In this document: piece by piece, positions 12,834-22,717 of the stretch
Position numbering within the stretch: the first letter of the stretch is position 1
How the letters are laid out: the number at the start of each line of letters is the position of its first letter
DNA from: Formicarius rufipectus
Taxonomy: Eukaryota > Chordata > Aves > Passeriformes > Formicariidae
DNA: 64,000 nt
Assembly: GCA_013399695.1 (NCBI GenBank)
Contig: VXAU01002071.1
Span: forward strand, 1,620,362-1,684,361
Direction: 5' to 3'
Position numbers and translations under genes: made by a program
The notes under the pieces: model-generated
The model's input: only the letters and a program-made list of their open reading frames with translations
The model's database searches: none
What the model was told of the DNA's origin: nothing

Positions 12834-12875
12834 CTGCCATTATACAGCTGAACAAACTGATGCATGGAGAGAACA
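12834..12875 (+). mobile_element. possible MIR/CORE-type ancient SINE relic
   Basis: The segment around 12837-12873 resembles the 3' portion of MIR-family SINEs, which carries CCATTTTACAGATGAGGAAA followed by an ACTGAGGCA-CAGAGAG-like stretch. Most positions agree by eye, including ACAG, TGAACAAACTGA and GGAGAGA. MIR relics occur at low copy in bird genomes. A stretch this short could match by chance. Confidence 0.35.
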
Positions 12876-14049
12876 GGATCATTTATCTTTGCAAACTTTC
12901 TAACTTCGTGGCAGAGGCAGGAGAGTGCCTTGGATTTTTCATGTGCCTGTGACCACCTTGGCCTTTGTAATTAACCAGGGTTACTAATAGGCTACACTGG
13001 GAGAAAATATAAAATAAATACTTTCTCTCCCTGATTAAACCCATCCATTATCATTCACGTGCTAATGGATTGTGTCAGTGATCCACAGCACCAGTATTGC
13101 AAACACACTGCAGAGTTCAGCTGACAAATGTTCCTCTCATGCTGTAAACAAAATAATCCATATTGTGGTGGTAAAACCCACCCTGAGCCCAGGAGCAGTT
13201 GAGAAGGTCACACTGAGCCTTCCGTTGCTGTGTCAGGAGTGGATTTACCATGTTTCTAATGGCCCTTGCCAGCTGGAAGGTTTGAGAAGCTGCTGCTCCT
13301 GCTTGTCCTGCTTTTAAAACAGGCAGGCAGAAGTCAGCCAGTTCCAGTTTCACACGCCCAAAGTCCACAGATCATGTCCTCAAAGTCAGCTCCTTCACAA
13401 CCTTCTAGATGTCCTCATGACACCCCCACCGTGCAGCCCACAGGGTCACTTTTGGGGTGCAGAGAGCAGAAAGCCCCTCCAAGTGTGGGAGATACTGAGG
13501 TTGGAGTCCCAGCAGCACATCCTCTGCCATCCCTGCTGGACTCTGGGCAAGGCTGAACTGCAGCACGGGGAGCACTGAATTGGCTGAAAACACCAACAGT
13601 TTAGAAATCAGGAGCTCAGGTTCTTGTTCTGCAACTTGTCAGAGTCTTAACAGGCTTGGAAAAACACCTTGACACTTTCACTTCAGCTGCCTTTTTTTCT
13701 TTGAAAATGTTTTCCCCCACAGTGATTGTTTTATTGAGCTGAGTTTGATCCCAGGCTTTTTTCACAGAGCTGGACTGTGAAAACCCCTAAGTGGAGAAGG
13801 TTGGTGGAAAAGATCTCTCTGTCCCAGGCTGCAGCAACACAGTGTGCTCCAAGTATGATTCCTTCAGCCCGGAACATCTTGCTCCACGTCAGCTCAAGGG
13901 ACAGGCAGATCTTACCTTGTCAAAACTAAGGGGTTTAATTAAAGCCTGTCATGCCCTGGGCCACAGGTCTGTGCCAGGACACACGGTGGTGTCCATCCTC
14001 CTGCTTCAGAACCACCTTTTCTGTGGTTGATTGAAGACTTGTCTGGTTT
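12876..14049. other. non-coding stretch, no gene recognised
   Basis: Unique sequence. The part near 13600-13690 also has a faintly MIR-like order of words, but too degraded to call. No gene, CR1 or tandem repeat otherwise. Confidence 0.5.
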
Positions 14050-14400
14050 TATATGAGAAGAGAAGCTTTGGGGTGACCTAATTGTGCCTGTCAGGTACCT
14101 GAAGGGGTGACAAGAAAGATGAGGAGAGACTGTTCACAAGGGCTTGGAGTGACAGGACAAGGGGAAGGGCTTCAGTCTGACAGAAAGTAGGTTTAGATGG
14201 GATGTTAGGAAGGAATCCTTCCCTGTTAAGGTGGGCAGAGCAGCTGTGGCTGCCCCATCCCTGGGAGTGTCCCAGGCCAGGCTGGATGGAGCTCTGAGAA
14301 ACCTGGGACAGGGCAGGTGACCCTGCCCAGGGCAGGGGGTGGGACTGGGTGGGCTTTGAGGTCCCCTCCAACCCAAACCATTCTGTGATGCCATGATGAG
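14050..14400 (+). mobile_element. CR1 LINE 3' fragment, about 350 bp
   Basis: Sense-strand landmarks in order are AGAAGAGAAGCTTTGGGGTG, AGTGACAGGACAAGGGGAAG, TAGATGGGATGTTAGGAAGG, GTGGCTGCCCCATCCCTGG, CCAGGCCAGGCTGGATGGAG, GCCCAGGGCAGGGGGTGGGA and CCAACCCAAACCATTCTGTG. One of the longest copies in the window. It contains only the end of the last reading frame region and the 3' tail, with no recognisable reverse transcriptase. Confidence 0.93.
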
Positions 14401-15029
14401 GTTGAACATTCTGGACTCTCTGCCTCTGCAGACAGCAGAGCTCTCCCAAAGTCCAGCAGCTCATGCAGAGCTGGAATTTGCAGTGGTGATTCCTCCCCCC
14501 ACTCTCCAAAGCCAGGAGGTGTTTTGGTGAGGGCTGCTGGCCCTTTGCAGGGCTGCAGCTCTGAGGAAGCACGGGGTGTTACAGGCTGATACTTCTCATT
14601 TCTATCGTTTACTAATTGTGGTTTTTATGGAAATTGAGCTACAGTTTGATGCACAATGGTTCTATTTCAGTTTTCTTCTTATTCTGCCCAAGAAATGGGA
14701 AGGATGTGAGCGATGGAGGGAGAGATGGGGCTGAGTGTGCACCCTGGGGAGGGCAGGAGGGAAAGGAGGCTCCACACAACTGCTCTCTGGAGGGATCCCT
14801 CTGGAAAGGAGGGACCTCTGGAACAGAGGGAGCCCTCCAGCACCCTTAGAGGGTGACAGAGGAAAGATTGCAGCAGCAGAGAAGAGGAAAAACCCTTCAA
14901 GGATCAGAGAAGTGTGTTTTGAGTCTCAGTAAGTAAAACAGATCCCTGACTCCACACAGGGCAACAGCTCCGTCACTAAATGTTATTGCTCATGGGTTTC
15001 CACTTTACTCTGAGCTTGATTTGTTGCCT
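14401..15029. other. non-coding stretch, no gene recognised
   Basis: Unique sequence, purine-rich between 14690 and 14900. No repeat or gene signal. Confidence 0.5.
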
Positions 15030-15315
15030 GATCTGATTTTTGTTTCAACTTGCCATTTCCTTCTCCTTCACCTTTTTTTCTCCTGCTTCTTTTTCATCAT
15101 CACTCTTTTTCATTCATAAATTTTTGCATTTCCCCCCTGACCTTCCCTGTCAACTTCACTTCAACCCTAAAATTCACCTGTTTCTTCGAAATCCCACTAA
15201 ACCTTATTCCCACCAAAATCACTTGTAAACCATCCTCCCTTATCTTCTTCTCTGAAATGTTTGTGTTGTTTGGTTTTTTTCTATCCCATTCTTTTTTTCC
15301 TGTGCATCTATTTAT
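15030..15315 (+). other. pyrimidine-rich strand-asymmetric block
   Basis: For about 280 bp the + strand is dominated by C and T (many CTTTTTTTC, TTCTCCTTC, TTTTTTCC runs), with purines mostly as isolated A. The asymmetry gives open frames on the + strand (15040-15228 and 15050-15337) that encode only F/S/L-rich sequence. Such tracts can bind PTB if transcribed, or adopt triplex structure. No further function can be read. Confidence 0.7.
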
Positions 15316-16100
15316 GCCACATTTAATAGCTTATTAACATCACAGGCCTGATGAAGTTCTCAGTGAAGTCACTGAAGACTCCCGTGACTATTAATAGGTG
15401 CTGAAGAAGAAACCAGCTTTGTACCTGGAGGTGATAAGAGCCATTTAGAGCTGAGGGTGCTCCAGAAATAACAGGCTCAGGCCTGATTCTCTGCATAGCT
15501 AATGCAATCATCCTGGGGAAAATAAATGCAGAAGCCTTGTCTTCTCTTGTACGGGCCTTCAGTGGTCTTATGTCTCAAGGATGCTGATAATCATCAGCTG
15601 TTTGAAAGGAATTAGCTGCCTTTTCATTCTCTCCCTCCTTCTATCTCCACTTCCTCAATTTTCTCTTGTGTTTAGCAGAGCCATTTATAAAATATAGATT
15701 CCTATTGATTCCCAAGGAGAATGAACATTAATATACTCTGGTGTCCATCTCTATTCTCCCTCACATGGCAGAGAAAAAAGATTTATATGGTTTTTCTGGG
15801 TCTGTTGCTGATCTGCAACCGAGTTAACAACCAGGTCACACTAAATTAACCAGAGGTTCCTTTTCCTGGCCTACACAAGAATGTTTTGCCATTGTGCCTC
15901 TGGGGAAGGCACGTGTCTCCTCCCTGGGGTGGAGAAAAGCCAAATTCATTTGGACCAGAATGAAATTTGTGCACAAAGAACACCTGAGCAGCTGCATTAA
16001 CATCTCATTTACCAGTGGCAGCCCTGTGCTGCTTCAGGCTGTGTGAGAAAAGACATTATAAACCCAAATACATCCAGGAATGTAGATATGCATAAATCAG
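15316..16100. other. AT-leaning single-copy DNA
   Basis: Unique sequence with many AT-rich words between 15660 and 16090. No gene or repeat until the CR1 pair at 16101. Confidence 0.5.
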
Positions 16101-16156
16101 AGAGCCACAGAATGGCTTCTGTTGGGAGGGACCTTAAAGACCATCTAGTTACAGCC
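16101..16156 (-). mobile_element. CR1 LINE extreme 3' end, very short
   Basis: Antisense CR1 terminus: CCACAGAATGGCTTCTGTTG, GGAGGGACCTTAAAGACC and ATCTAGTTACAGCC. Only about 55 bp is present, truncated just past the ATCTAGTT landmark. It lies back-to-back with the + strand CR1 fragment at 16205. Confidence 0.85.
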
Positions 16157-16173
16157 TCAAAATGAAAGATACA

Positions 16174-16191
16174 CCCAGACATATGTCTGGG
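16174..16191. repeat. 18-bp perfect palindrome
   Basis: CCCAGACATATGTCTGGG reads the same on both strands without a spacer. It lies in the 48-bp gap between two CR1 fragments of opposite orientation, near the symmetry centre of that arrangement. Confidence 0.95.
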
Positions 16192-16204
16192 GGAGTATGA
16201 AAAT

Positions 16205-16342
16205 ACATCCCTGGAAGTGTCCAAGGCCAGGTTGGACTCCTTTGGAGCAACCTGGGCTGGTGGAATGTGTCCATGCCCATGGCAGAGGGTGGGATGAGGT
16301 GGGCTTTAAGGACCCTTCCAACCCAAGCCACTCTGGGATTCC
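16205..16342 (+). mobile_element. CR1 LINE 3' end
   Basis: Sense landmarks are CATCCCTGGAAGTGTCCAAG, GCCAGGTTGGA, CAACCTGGGCTGGTGGAATG, CCCATGGCAGAGGGTGGGAT and CCCTTCCAACCCAAGCCACT, followed by CTGGGATTCC. About 138 bp, 5'-truncated, of the common young avian type. Confidence 0.93.
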
Positions 16343-18240
16343 ATGTGAATATCCATGCCTGTTCCCCCCTTCCCTAGAAGTCCTCCATGACTAGGGGCAC
16401 TATTCCTCCTCAGCAATGACCACTGAGCTCTCTCCTTCCAGCACGTTCAACAAGACCCCACCACAAAGGAAAAAGGGAGCCTTGGAAAATGTGAGACACC
16501 ACAAAATATCTCCAGACCACCTGCTGGAATTATTGCTTGGATCATTTCTCAGCCTCTCCTCAGTCTGTTCCCACGACAGACCCTTTGCAGGCCAAGCAGG
16601 ACCCCTCCAGCTGCAGCATTTCCAGCCCGGGCTGTGCAGGGGATTCAGCGCTGCGCCCCGAGGGAATTCATCTGCAGATCACTGGCAAGATAAGGCAAAA
16701 TAGGAGTTCCTTTACTCTCAGTGTCCTTTATCTGCTGCTCGTTGCTGCTCACTGCGTGTCCTGGGGACCCTGGGACAGTGACAGACTCCGTGCCTTACAA
16801 CCCCACAAATTCTTGCCCCTGTTCCCATTTCCTACCTGCCAAGTGCCTGGAACGTGTGTCCTGGAAAAGCAGATCCTCATCTTTCCTGCATTAATTCAAA
16901 GTTCAGAGTCTCCCTGCACTGCTAAGGGGAGGGATAACAAAAGGGACAGGGAAGGTTCAGAAGCTCATAAATATGTGACAAGCAGTCTTGTCTTATTGCT
17001 CTTTTAGTACACCATGGCACTGGAATTGATAGTGTAATAGACTTCCCCCCAAACGCACCCACAGCCATCACGAGCTCTTTTCAGTTTTATCAGACCTAAT
17101 TTTCCTGCTGACAAAAAAAAAATTATCAGCAAAAGGCAAAATGTGAGCTGTTTGCCATGGCATTAATTTTAAACATCTGGAACGGGATATAATGTATGCA
17201 GATGTTTTGTAATGGAGACAGGTTACAAGGAAAATAAAATATATTGTGTGTTGGCGCTGCTCGTTAATATAAATTGACATCTGCTGAGTCTGGAGGTAGC
17301 AGCTCTGTGTTCTCCTGCCATCCAGGCTGCAATAATGCTCCATCTGCCATGTTAATGCAGCTGAACATCACTTGTCCCTTAAGTCATCCTTGATAGGAAT
17401 AGACCTGGAAACACTATGTGAGATAATATGGAGGTTATATATCGGCCTTATCGAAATATCTCCTTCCACTGCAAGAAAAACTCCTGAAAAATACCAGCTC
17501 AGGCTGTTTGAGCCAACGTGGAAAATACCTCATCTTCCACACAGCTTTCATATGCAGACACTGAACATAATGAGGAATTTATTTCCAAAGGAGCTGTTCA
17601 GTGGCGAACAGTTGGAAGCTGCACTCACAAGTCCAAGACTGAAATTCTGCTCCAACCTATTGCACTCCCTGGTATGAAACAGGCATGATGGACAAAGAAG
17701 GGATATTTTGCACACACTATTTTGCCTTTTTTATTAATCTCAGGAATTTGGAACACAATTTGTGGGGTTTGGCTGAAAACTGGACCAGCCTCAAGTGATA
17801 AGGAAATAAAACAAAAATCAGGTTTGTCTGTAGTACCAAAAGTGAGCCAAGACACACCTGACCAGGAGAACTGAAGGAGCTGAGTGTCTCATTTTGACCC
17901 CAGGCAGGTCATCTCCAAGGTCAGGGAGCCCTGGCACCTCCCAGTGCAGAACTGGTGCAGATCCCTCCAGGCACTGGAGGCCTCCCATGGAAGGAGCTTC
18001 CACCACGTGATCCTCCTCCAAACCTTCCCTCAGGAAATACTCACTAACTTTAAAAAAGCTTTTGAAAATCTTTTGGAAGACCAGCTTGGGATTTTAAAGG
18101 AAAATCCACATCAGTTCATTTGAAATCTGGCCATGAATAATGGGGGGTTTTTTGGAAAGTGCTCCATGAACTGGAAAACCAGGGGAGGACCAGAGAAGCA
18201 CTGGCTTCTTTAGAGTTTTCTGATATCCTAGGATTCTCTT
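16343..18240. other. non-coding stretch, AT-rich in the middle
   Basis: Unique sequence. 17000-17860 is AT-rich with an A-run at about 17113 and could be a conserved non-coding block. The 156-codon open frame at 16537-17007 has no recognisable protein features. Confidence 0.5.
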
Positions 18241-18282
18241 TTTCCTTCTTTTTTTCTTTTTTCTTTTTTTTTTTGGGGGGGG
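18241..18282. repeat. T-rich tract ending in T11-G8
   Basis: A thymine-rich run with scattered C ends in eleven T (18264-18274) immediately followed by eight G (18275-18282). Two adjacent homopolymers of this length are unusual and are also a likely site of sequencing error. Confidence 0.9.
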
Positions 18283-19759
18283 AGCAACTCCAAGGCCACA
18301 CAAACCACGTCCACAATCTGAAACATCACCGTGGGTTTTTCTCCTCATTTGCTTTTAAAACTTGTTCTCTGATTGAATCCACGGGGGTCCTGAAGGCAAG
18401 AAAATGTGCTCTGCATGATGAAATCCTGAAATAAGACTGTGGTGGGAACAGGACTGGTGCCTGCACCACTCACAACTAGGAAGAACTGGGTCACATGTCA
18501 AACATTTCAAAACACAAGGGGGGGAAAGAAAAATAAGCTCAAGGCAACTCCTGGAATAAACCTTGGGGGACTCAATGAGAAATTGCCACCAAATGAAAGC
18601 ATTACAAGAAAACAGGTAGAGAGTAAGAGAGGAACATCAAAAAATCAAATGACATGTTTAAAAGGGCAAAACATCAATACTACCCAGAGAATTGATAAAA
18701 TGTGTCATTTTAAAGGATGCTGTAAAGCAAAGAAATCATGAAATGCATCACGACTGTGAAAGGGAATGAGAGCAGAAAACAGCACCTGCATCTCCCTTTG
18801 TAGATAGTTTCAGTAGCCAGGAAATTAGATTTGATTTTCAAGACAGAGTGCATACATATATATATGTAAATATCTACAGGCTGATGCATTCCTGTTCAAG
18901 AAAGGCTGGAAGTCATTAGGGAATGACAGGGTGGATATGGCACAGGAATATTGGCAGGGCTTGTTCTGTCACCTCGGTAAAATAACAGGAGGCACTGCTG
19001 AGGAATCCCCTCCAACCCCATCCCCTCCCAAACTGGGACACTGGGGGGTTCCTGCACCCTCCCTCTGGTTCCTGCTGAGCCACAGGAGTGCAGGAGGGGG
19101 ACACTCCACTGTGTATCCACTGGCAAACTGGCTATGAAAAACAAAAAAGTAAAGCACTCTGGTGATTCTGTTAAATCCTGGCTGTTTACCTACGGGATCC
19201 CTGTGTGAAGAGGCTCTGACCACGTTATCTGGAACAACTTCTTTAAGAAATGAGACAGGAGATGTTTCAAATATGTGCAAATTTACTTCTTTTTCATGGT
19301 TGAGGGATTAATTCTTTCATTTCTTCTGTATGTAACACTCTCAGAAGTCAAACTATATCCTTCACAGGAACAAATGAGGGCAGCTTAGAAATTAAGAATG
19401 GCCTGTGATGTTCATTGGAGCTGTGTGTTCATCATCTTAATTTATGTCATCAGGACCTGTGGCTACTTCATTAATCAGGTGCAACAGGTGTTTAGCAGTA
19501 GAAATGAATTATAAAACCATTTTTTCATGTAAATATTCATGGCTGCAGGTGGGAGGAGATGCTCAGAGAAGCAATATTTGACTCAAGAAGGCAGTCCCTC
19601 ACACTCCAGGGGTGTCGACAGCCTGGGGAGGAGGTGGCACCAAAAGGGTTTTTTCAAAAGGCAGCTAAAGCTTCCCACACACCCCACAAAACTGGGGCAG
19701 AAGGAGGATGAAATTGGGCTTTTCCTGTCATGCTTCAGTGTTTGGGATCAAGATATGAG
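18283..19759. other. non-coding stretch, no gene recognised
   Basis: Unique sequence with a short (AT)n at about 18854-18865 and AT-rich DNA at 18720-18880 and 19250-19540. No gene signal. Confidence 0.5.
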
Positions 19760-19897
19760 AAGTTGTTGCCCAGAGGGATTGTGGACATCCCACAGTCTTG
19801 GTGCTTGGAGCACCCTGGGCTGGTGGGAGGTGTCCCTGCCCAGGGCAGGGGCTGGGCTGGGCTGACCTTTAAGGTCCCTTCCAACCCAAAGCATTGA
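19760..19897 (+). mobile_element. CR1 LINE 3' end
   Basis: Sense landmarks are TTGTTGCCCAGAGGGATTGT, GCACCCTGGGCTGGTGGGAG, GTGTCCCTGCCCAGGGCAGG and TTTAAGGTCCCTTCCAACCC. The final ACCATTCTGTG is altered to AGCATTG, so the very end is degraded. Confidence 0.9.
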
Positions 19898-20855
19898 ACA
19901 GAAGACAGATCTGTTCAAACATTTCAAAACTGTAAAGATAAATCTGCTCAGAGTTTGTCTGCACAGATGAGGGAAGATGAAAGTGATGGCTAATTTATTT
20001 TACTCTTCCTTTTGTCTTTAATCACATAAGCTTCATAGTTTGCATGAAAATCAGCCTGCACTCCCTTCATTTACAGTCCCTGCACAGACACAAGAACCAC
20101 CAGACTGGCTCATCCCTCCAGGCCAGTCCTGCTGGTGGCATCACAGAGCCTTTGCATGAAGCCCATCTTTGGGATGCTCAGCTCATGCCTGGATTGGGAT
20201 CCAGCATAAATGGCAAACAGAGAGGTTCAGGTGGATTGCAAACAAACCACCCAGAAATCTTGAGTCCTCCTGGAAAAATAAGCTGGGTTTGCTGATAATG
20301 CACCAGAGCAGCAAACGAAGAGGGGAGCAGCAAGATCAGATGAAGGACCCGGAGTTCACACCCAAGGTGTGGTAAATGGCACCCTGGAAGGGCTGGAATC
20401 TGCTTCCCTTTGGGACAAAACCCCAAACCAACAAATCAGAGCCAGCAGCAACATTGCTGGGCAGTCCTGGGCCAGCCCCCTGCTCACATTTCCAGGAGCT
20501 GCAGGTCCTGCCTGTCCCAGGAGGGTCCCCAGGTGTGAGAGGGGAGTGCAGCCCTGCAGAACAGGGTCCCTGTGCCTCTGCCCCTGCCCAGCTCTGCCCA
20601 CCCTTCCTGCCTGGGGCTGCTCAGGGCACAGGTAGTTTTTGGCCAGAGCATTCTCAGAGTGGGCCCTTCGTGCTGCTGTTGGGTTGGGCTTCTCTCCTCA
20701 CTCCACTTTTTCCCCACCAGGCACGAGGGAGCCCAGAGTTGGTCCGGGGGTGTTTGACATCCCTGTGCTCTGCACTCCTTATTCCTTTCAATGGCCAAGG
20801 GCAAAAGACAAACACTGAGATCTGTTGTTTTCTTTAGTGAGTTTTTGCTGGCTTC
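19898..20855. other. non-coding stretch, no gene recognised
   Basis: AT-rich to about 20050, then C-rich. The overlapping open frames at 20369-20837 on + and 20484-20975 on - have no recognisable domain. Confidence 0.5.
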
Positions 20856-20945
20856 TTTTAGTTTGGCTTTTGGGTTTTTTTGTTTTGTTGCTGTTTTGTT
20901 CTTGGGGTGGGTTTTTTTGGTTGGTTTGGTGTTTTTTATTTCCAG
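20856..20945 (+). repeat. T/G-rich low-complexity tract
   Basis: The + strand consists almost only of T and G with repeated TTTTG, GGTTTTTT and TTGGTT words. Low-complexity sequence with no unit length that holds throughout. Confidence 0.8.
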
Positions 20946-21228
20946 TACTAAATATTTACTCTGGTTCTTCCCCAAATCACTGAGCTCAGCAGAAAGCCCA
21001 GCAGTCTGTGTAACCCATTATGGCACAAGTTTTGTCAGCACCAAATACAAAGACTGATGATGTTTTTCCCCCCCCAGAACTTTCAGCTCTTAAGACTATT
21101 TTCAGGCTTGCACCGAAGTTATCTCTGTCACACAAAAACTAATCACTAATGATGTCATTTATTATCCATCAAGGTGTGCTTTAAGCACTAAGACTTTAAA
21201 AGAATCAATCAGATTCTCCTGACTGTTC
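20946..21228. other. non-coding stretch
   Basis: Unique AT-leaning DNA with a C10-like run near 21068-21077. No gene or repeat. Confidence 0.5.
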
Positions 21229-21373
21229 CCAGAATCCCAGAATGGTTTGGGTTGGAAGGGCCCTTAAATCCCACCCCATCCCACCCCCTGCCCTGGGCAG
21301 GGCCACCTCCCACCAGCCCAGGGTGCTCCAAGCCCCATCCCACCTGGCCTTGGACACCTCCAGGGATGGGGCA
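21229..21373 (-). mobile_element. CR1 LINE 3' end
   Basis: Antisense landmarks are CAGAATCCCAGAATGGTTTG, GGTTGGAAGGGCCCTTAAAT, CCCCCTGCCCTGGGCAGGGC, CAGCCCAGGGTGCTCCAAGC and GCCTTGGACACCTCCAGGGA. About 145 bp of the young avian type, well preserved. Confidence 0.94.
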
Positions 21374-22337
21374 TGTTCAGCCCAATCTTCCCAAACTCCT
21401 CAGAGCAGAACCAATGTGCAGTCAGGGATGAGCTGCAGTAACAAGAGACACTTTTCTCGCTTCAGAACCATTTTTGGTGTTTTGTTTTGTTGTTTTTTTT
21501 TAAGTGCCATTTGTTTTCAAAGAAAGTAGATGAAAATGTAGATATCATTTTGGAATAATTGCGTGCAATCCATTGGTCACAGAAGAATGAATCACAGCAA
21601 TTTCTCTTTGAAACTTCCTAAGTGGATTCCCAGCTGGGGCTGGGAGGTGATGTGAGCAGGGCTTTGAATTACCTTCAAAAGGGCATCTGCCTCCTAGTTG
21701 TCCATTACATGAATAAATGAGCAAAATAATCAATACATCAGCCACAAATGCATGCTTTTACTGCAGTAAAATCTCACTTAACTCCTAATATTTTAATTGT
21801 GACTCCACCTTCATTGACCCACCATGCCCAGGTGCTGTTTATAGAAGGACTCTTGCTACAAAGACCCAGTTACTCTGCCTTTGTCCCTTTTTCCTTGCTG
21901 GGGTTCCTACCAGTAAACATTTGATGCTGTTGTAGCAGAGGAAGCAGAGGGGAAAAGTCTCCCCAGATAACTCCAGCCTCCCTTTGTGCTGATGTGCTGC
22001 TCTGTCAGGGAACTGGCATCCTGGCAGGCTTGAAAGGAGAAAATAAGCAACTCTCCCCCCCAATTGCAAATCATGGGAAGCAGGGCTTTGTTGTGGCACA
22101 CGCCTGCCTGGCACTCCGAGGCAGCTCCACGCTTCATAATGGATGAGATGTAAAACTAATTTTAAAACAAACCATTAGCATGAAAGTGTTTCACTTTCTC
22201 TCTGTCTAAAGGCTGCTTCTCACGTCCCTTGCCTGGTACGTGGCAGAGCTCAAAGTCCCAGCAAAGAACTCCTGGAGAATTCATTAGAGGGGATCTGAAG
22301 CACCCGTATTACAGCTCCAACCTCAAACTGCACTTAC
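21374..22337. other. non-coding stretch, no gene recognised
   Basis: T/G-rich at 21475-21502, then AT-leaning unique DNA. No gene signal apart from the candidate exon that follows at 22338. Confidence 0.5.
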
Positions 22338-22423
22338 CTGTCCTTTCTTCAGCCCAGGGCAGCAGGCACTGCCCAACTGCTGCTTGTGCTCGAGGCTGGG
22401 TCACCCTGAAACCCCCTTTGTCC
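22338..22423 (-). other. candidate 86-nt exon on the minus strand
   Basis: Read on the minus strand, a strong acceptor with a pyrimidine tract (CTTCCCATCTTTTACCAATTCAG) immediately precedes this segment and a consensus donor CAG|GTAAGT follows it (positions 22337-22332). One reading frame is open across all 86 nt (28 full codons plus one nt each side); the other two contain a stop. I recognise no protein family. It could be an exon of an unseen gene or lncRNA, or a chance pairing of splice-like sites, which must occur in 64 kb. Confidence 0.25.
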
Positions 22424-22631
22424 CTGAATTGGTAAAAGATGGGAAGGTTTCAACAGACTGACAAACGGGACGTGCTGCAAATCTCCGTGTGTGGGTCTGC
22501 ATCTGCTTTTTTGGCCAGGGAAATGCCAGCATAGATGTAAGAGGGATTGGTGCTACAACAGCAAGTCAGGCACCCAAGAGGAAAAGAAATCAGACTTCCA
22601 CAGGCCGGGGCATTTCAAATTCCCAGTGAGA
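22424..22631. other. non-coding stretch
   Basis: Short unique region between the candidate exon and the CR1 fragment. Nothing recognised. Confidence 0.5.
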
Positions 22632-22717
22632 GCAGTGGAAGGTGCCCCTGCACATGGCAAGGGGTGGAACAAGATGAGCCTTAAGGTCCTTTCCAACCCA
22701 AACCATTCTGGAATTCT
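22632..22717 (+). mobile_element. CR1 LINE 3' end, very short
   Basis: Sense landmarks are GTGGAAGGTGCCCCTGCACA, TGGCAAGGGGTGGAACAAGA, TTAAGGTCCTTTCCAACCCA and AACCATTCTGGAATTC. Only the last ~85 bp of the element is present. Confidence 0.9.

Noticed and set aside
13600..13690. A further MIR-like SINE
   Set aside because: Some words occur in the expected order (CTGCAACTTG, CACTTTCACTTCAGCTGCC) but substitutions and gaps are too many for a call by eye.
16101..16342. CR1 5' inversion by twin priming
   Set aside because: Both arms carry the extreme 3' end of the element, whereas twin priming would invert an upstream part; two insertions fit better.
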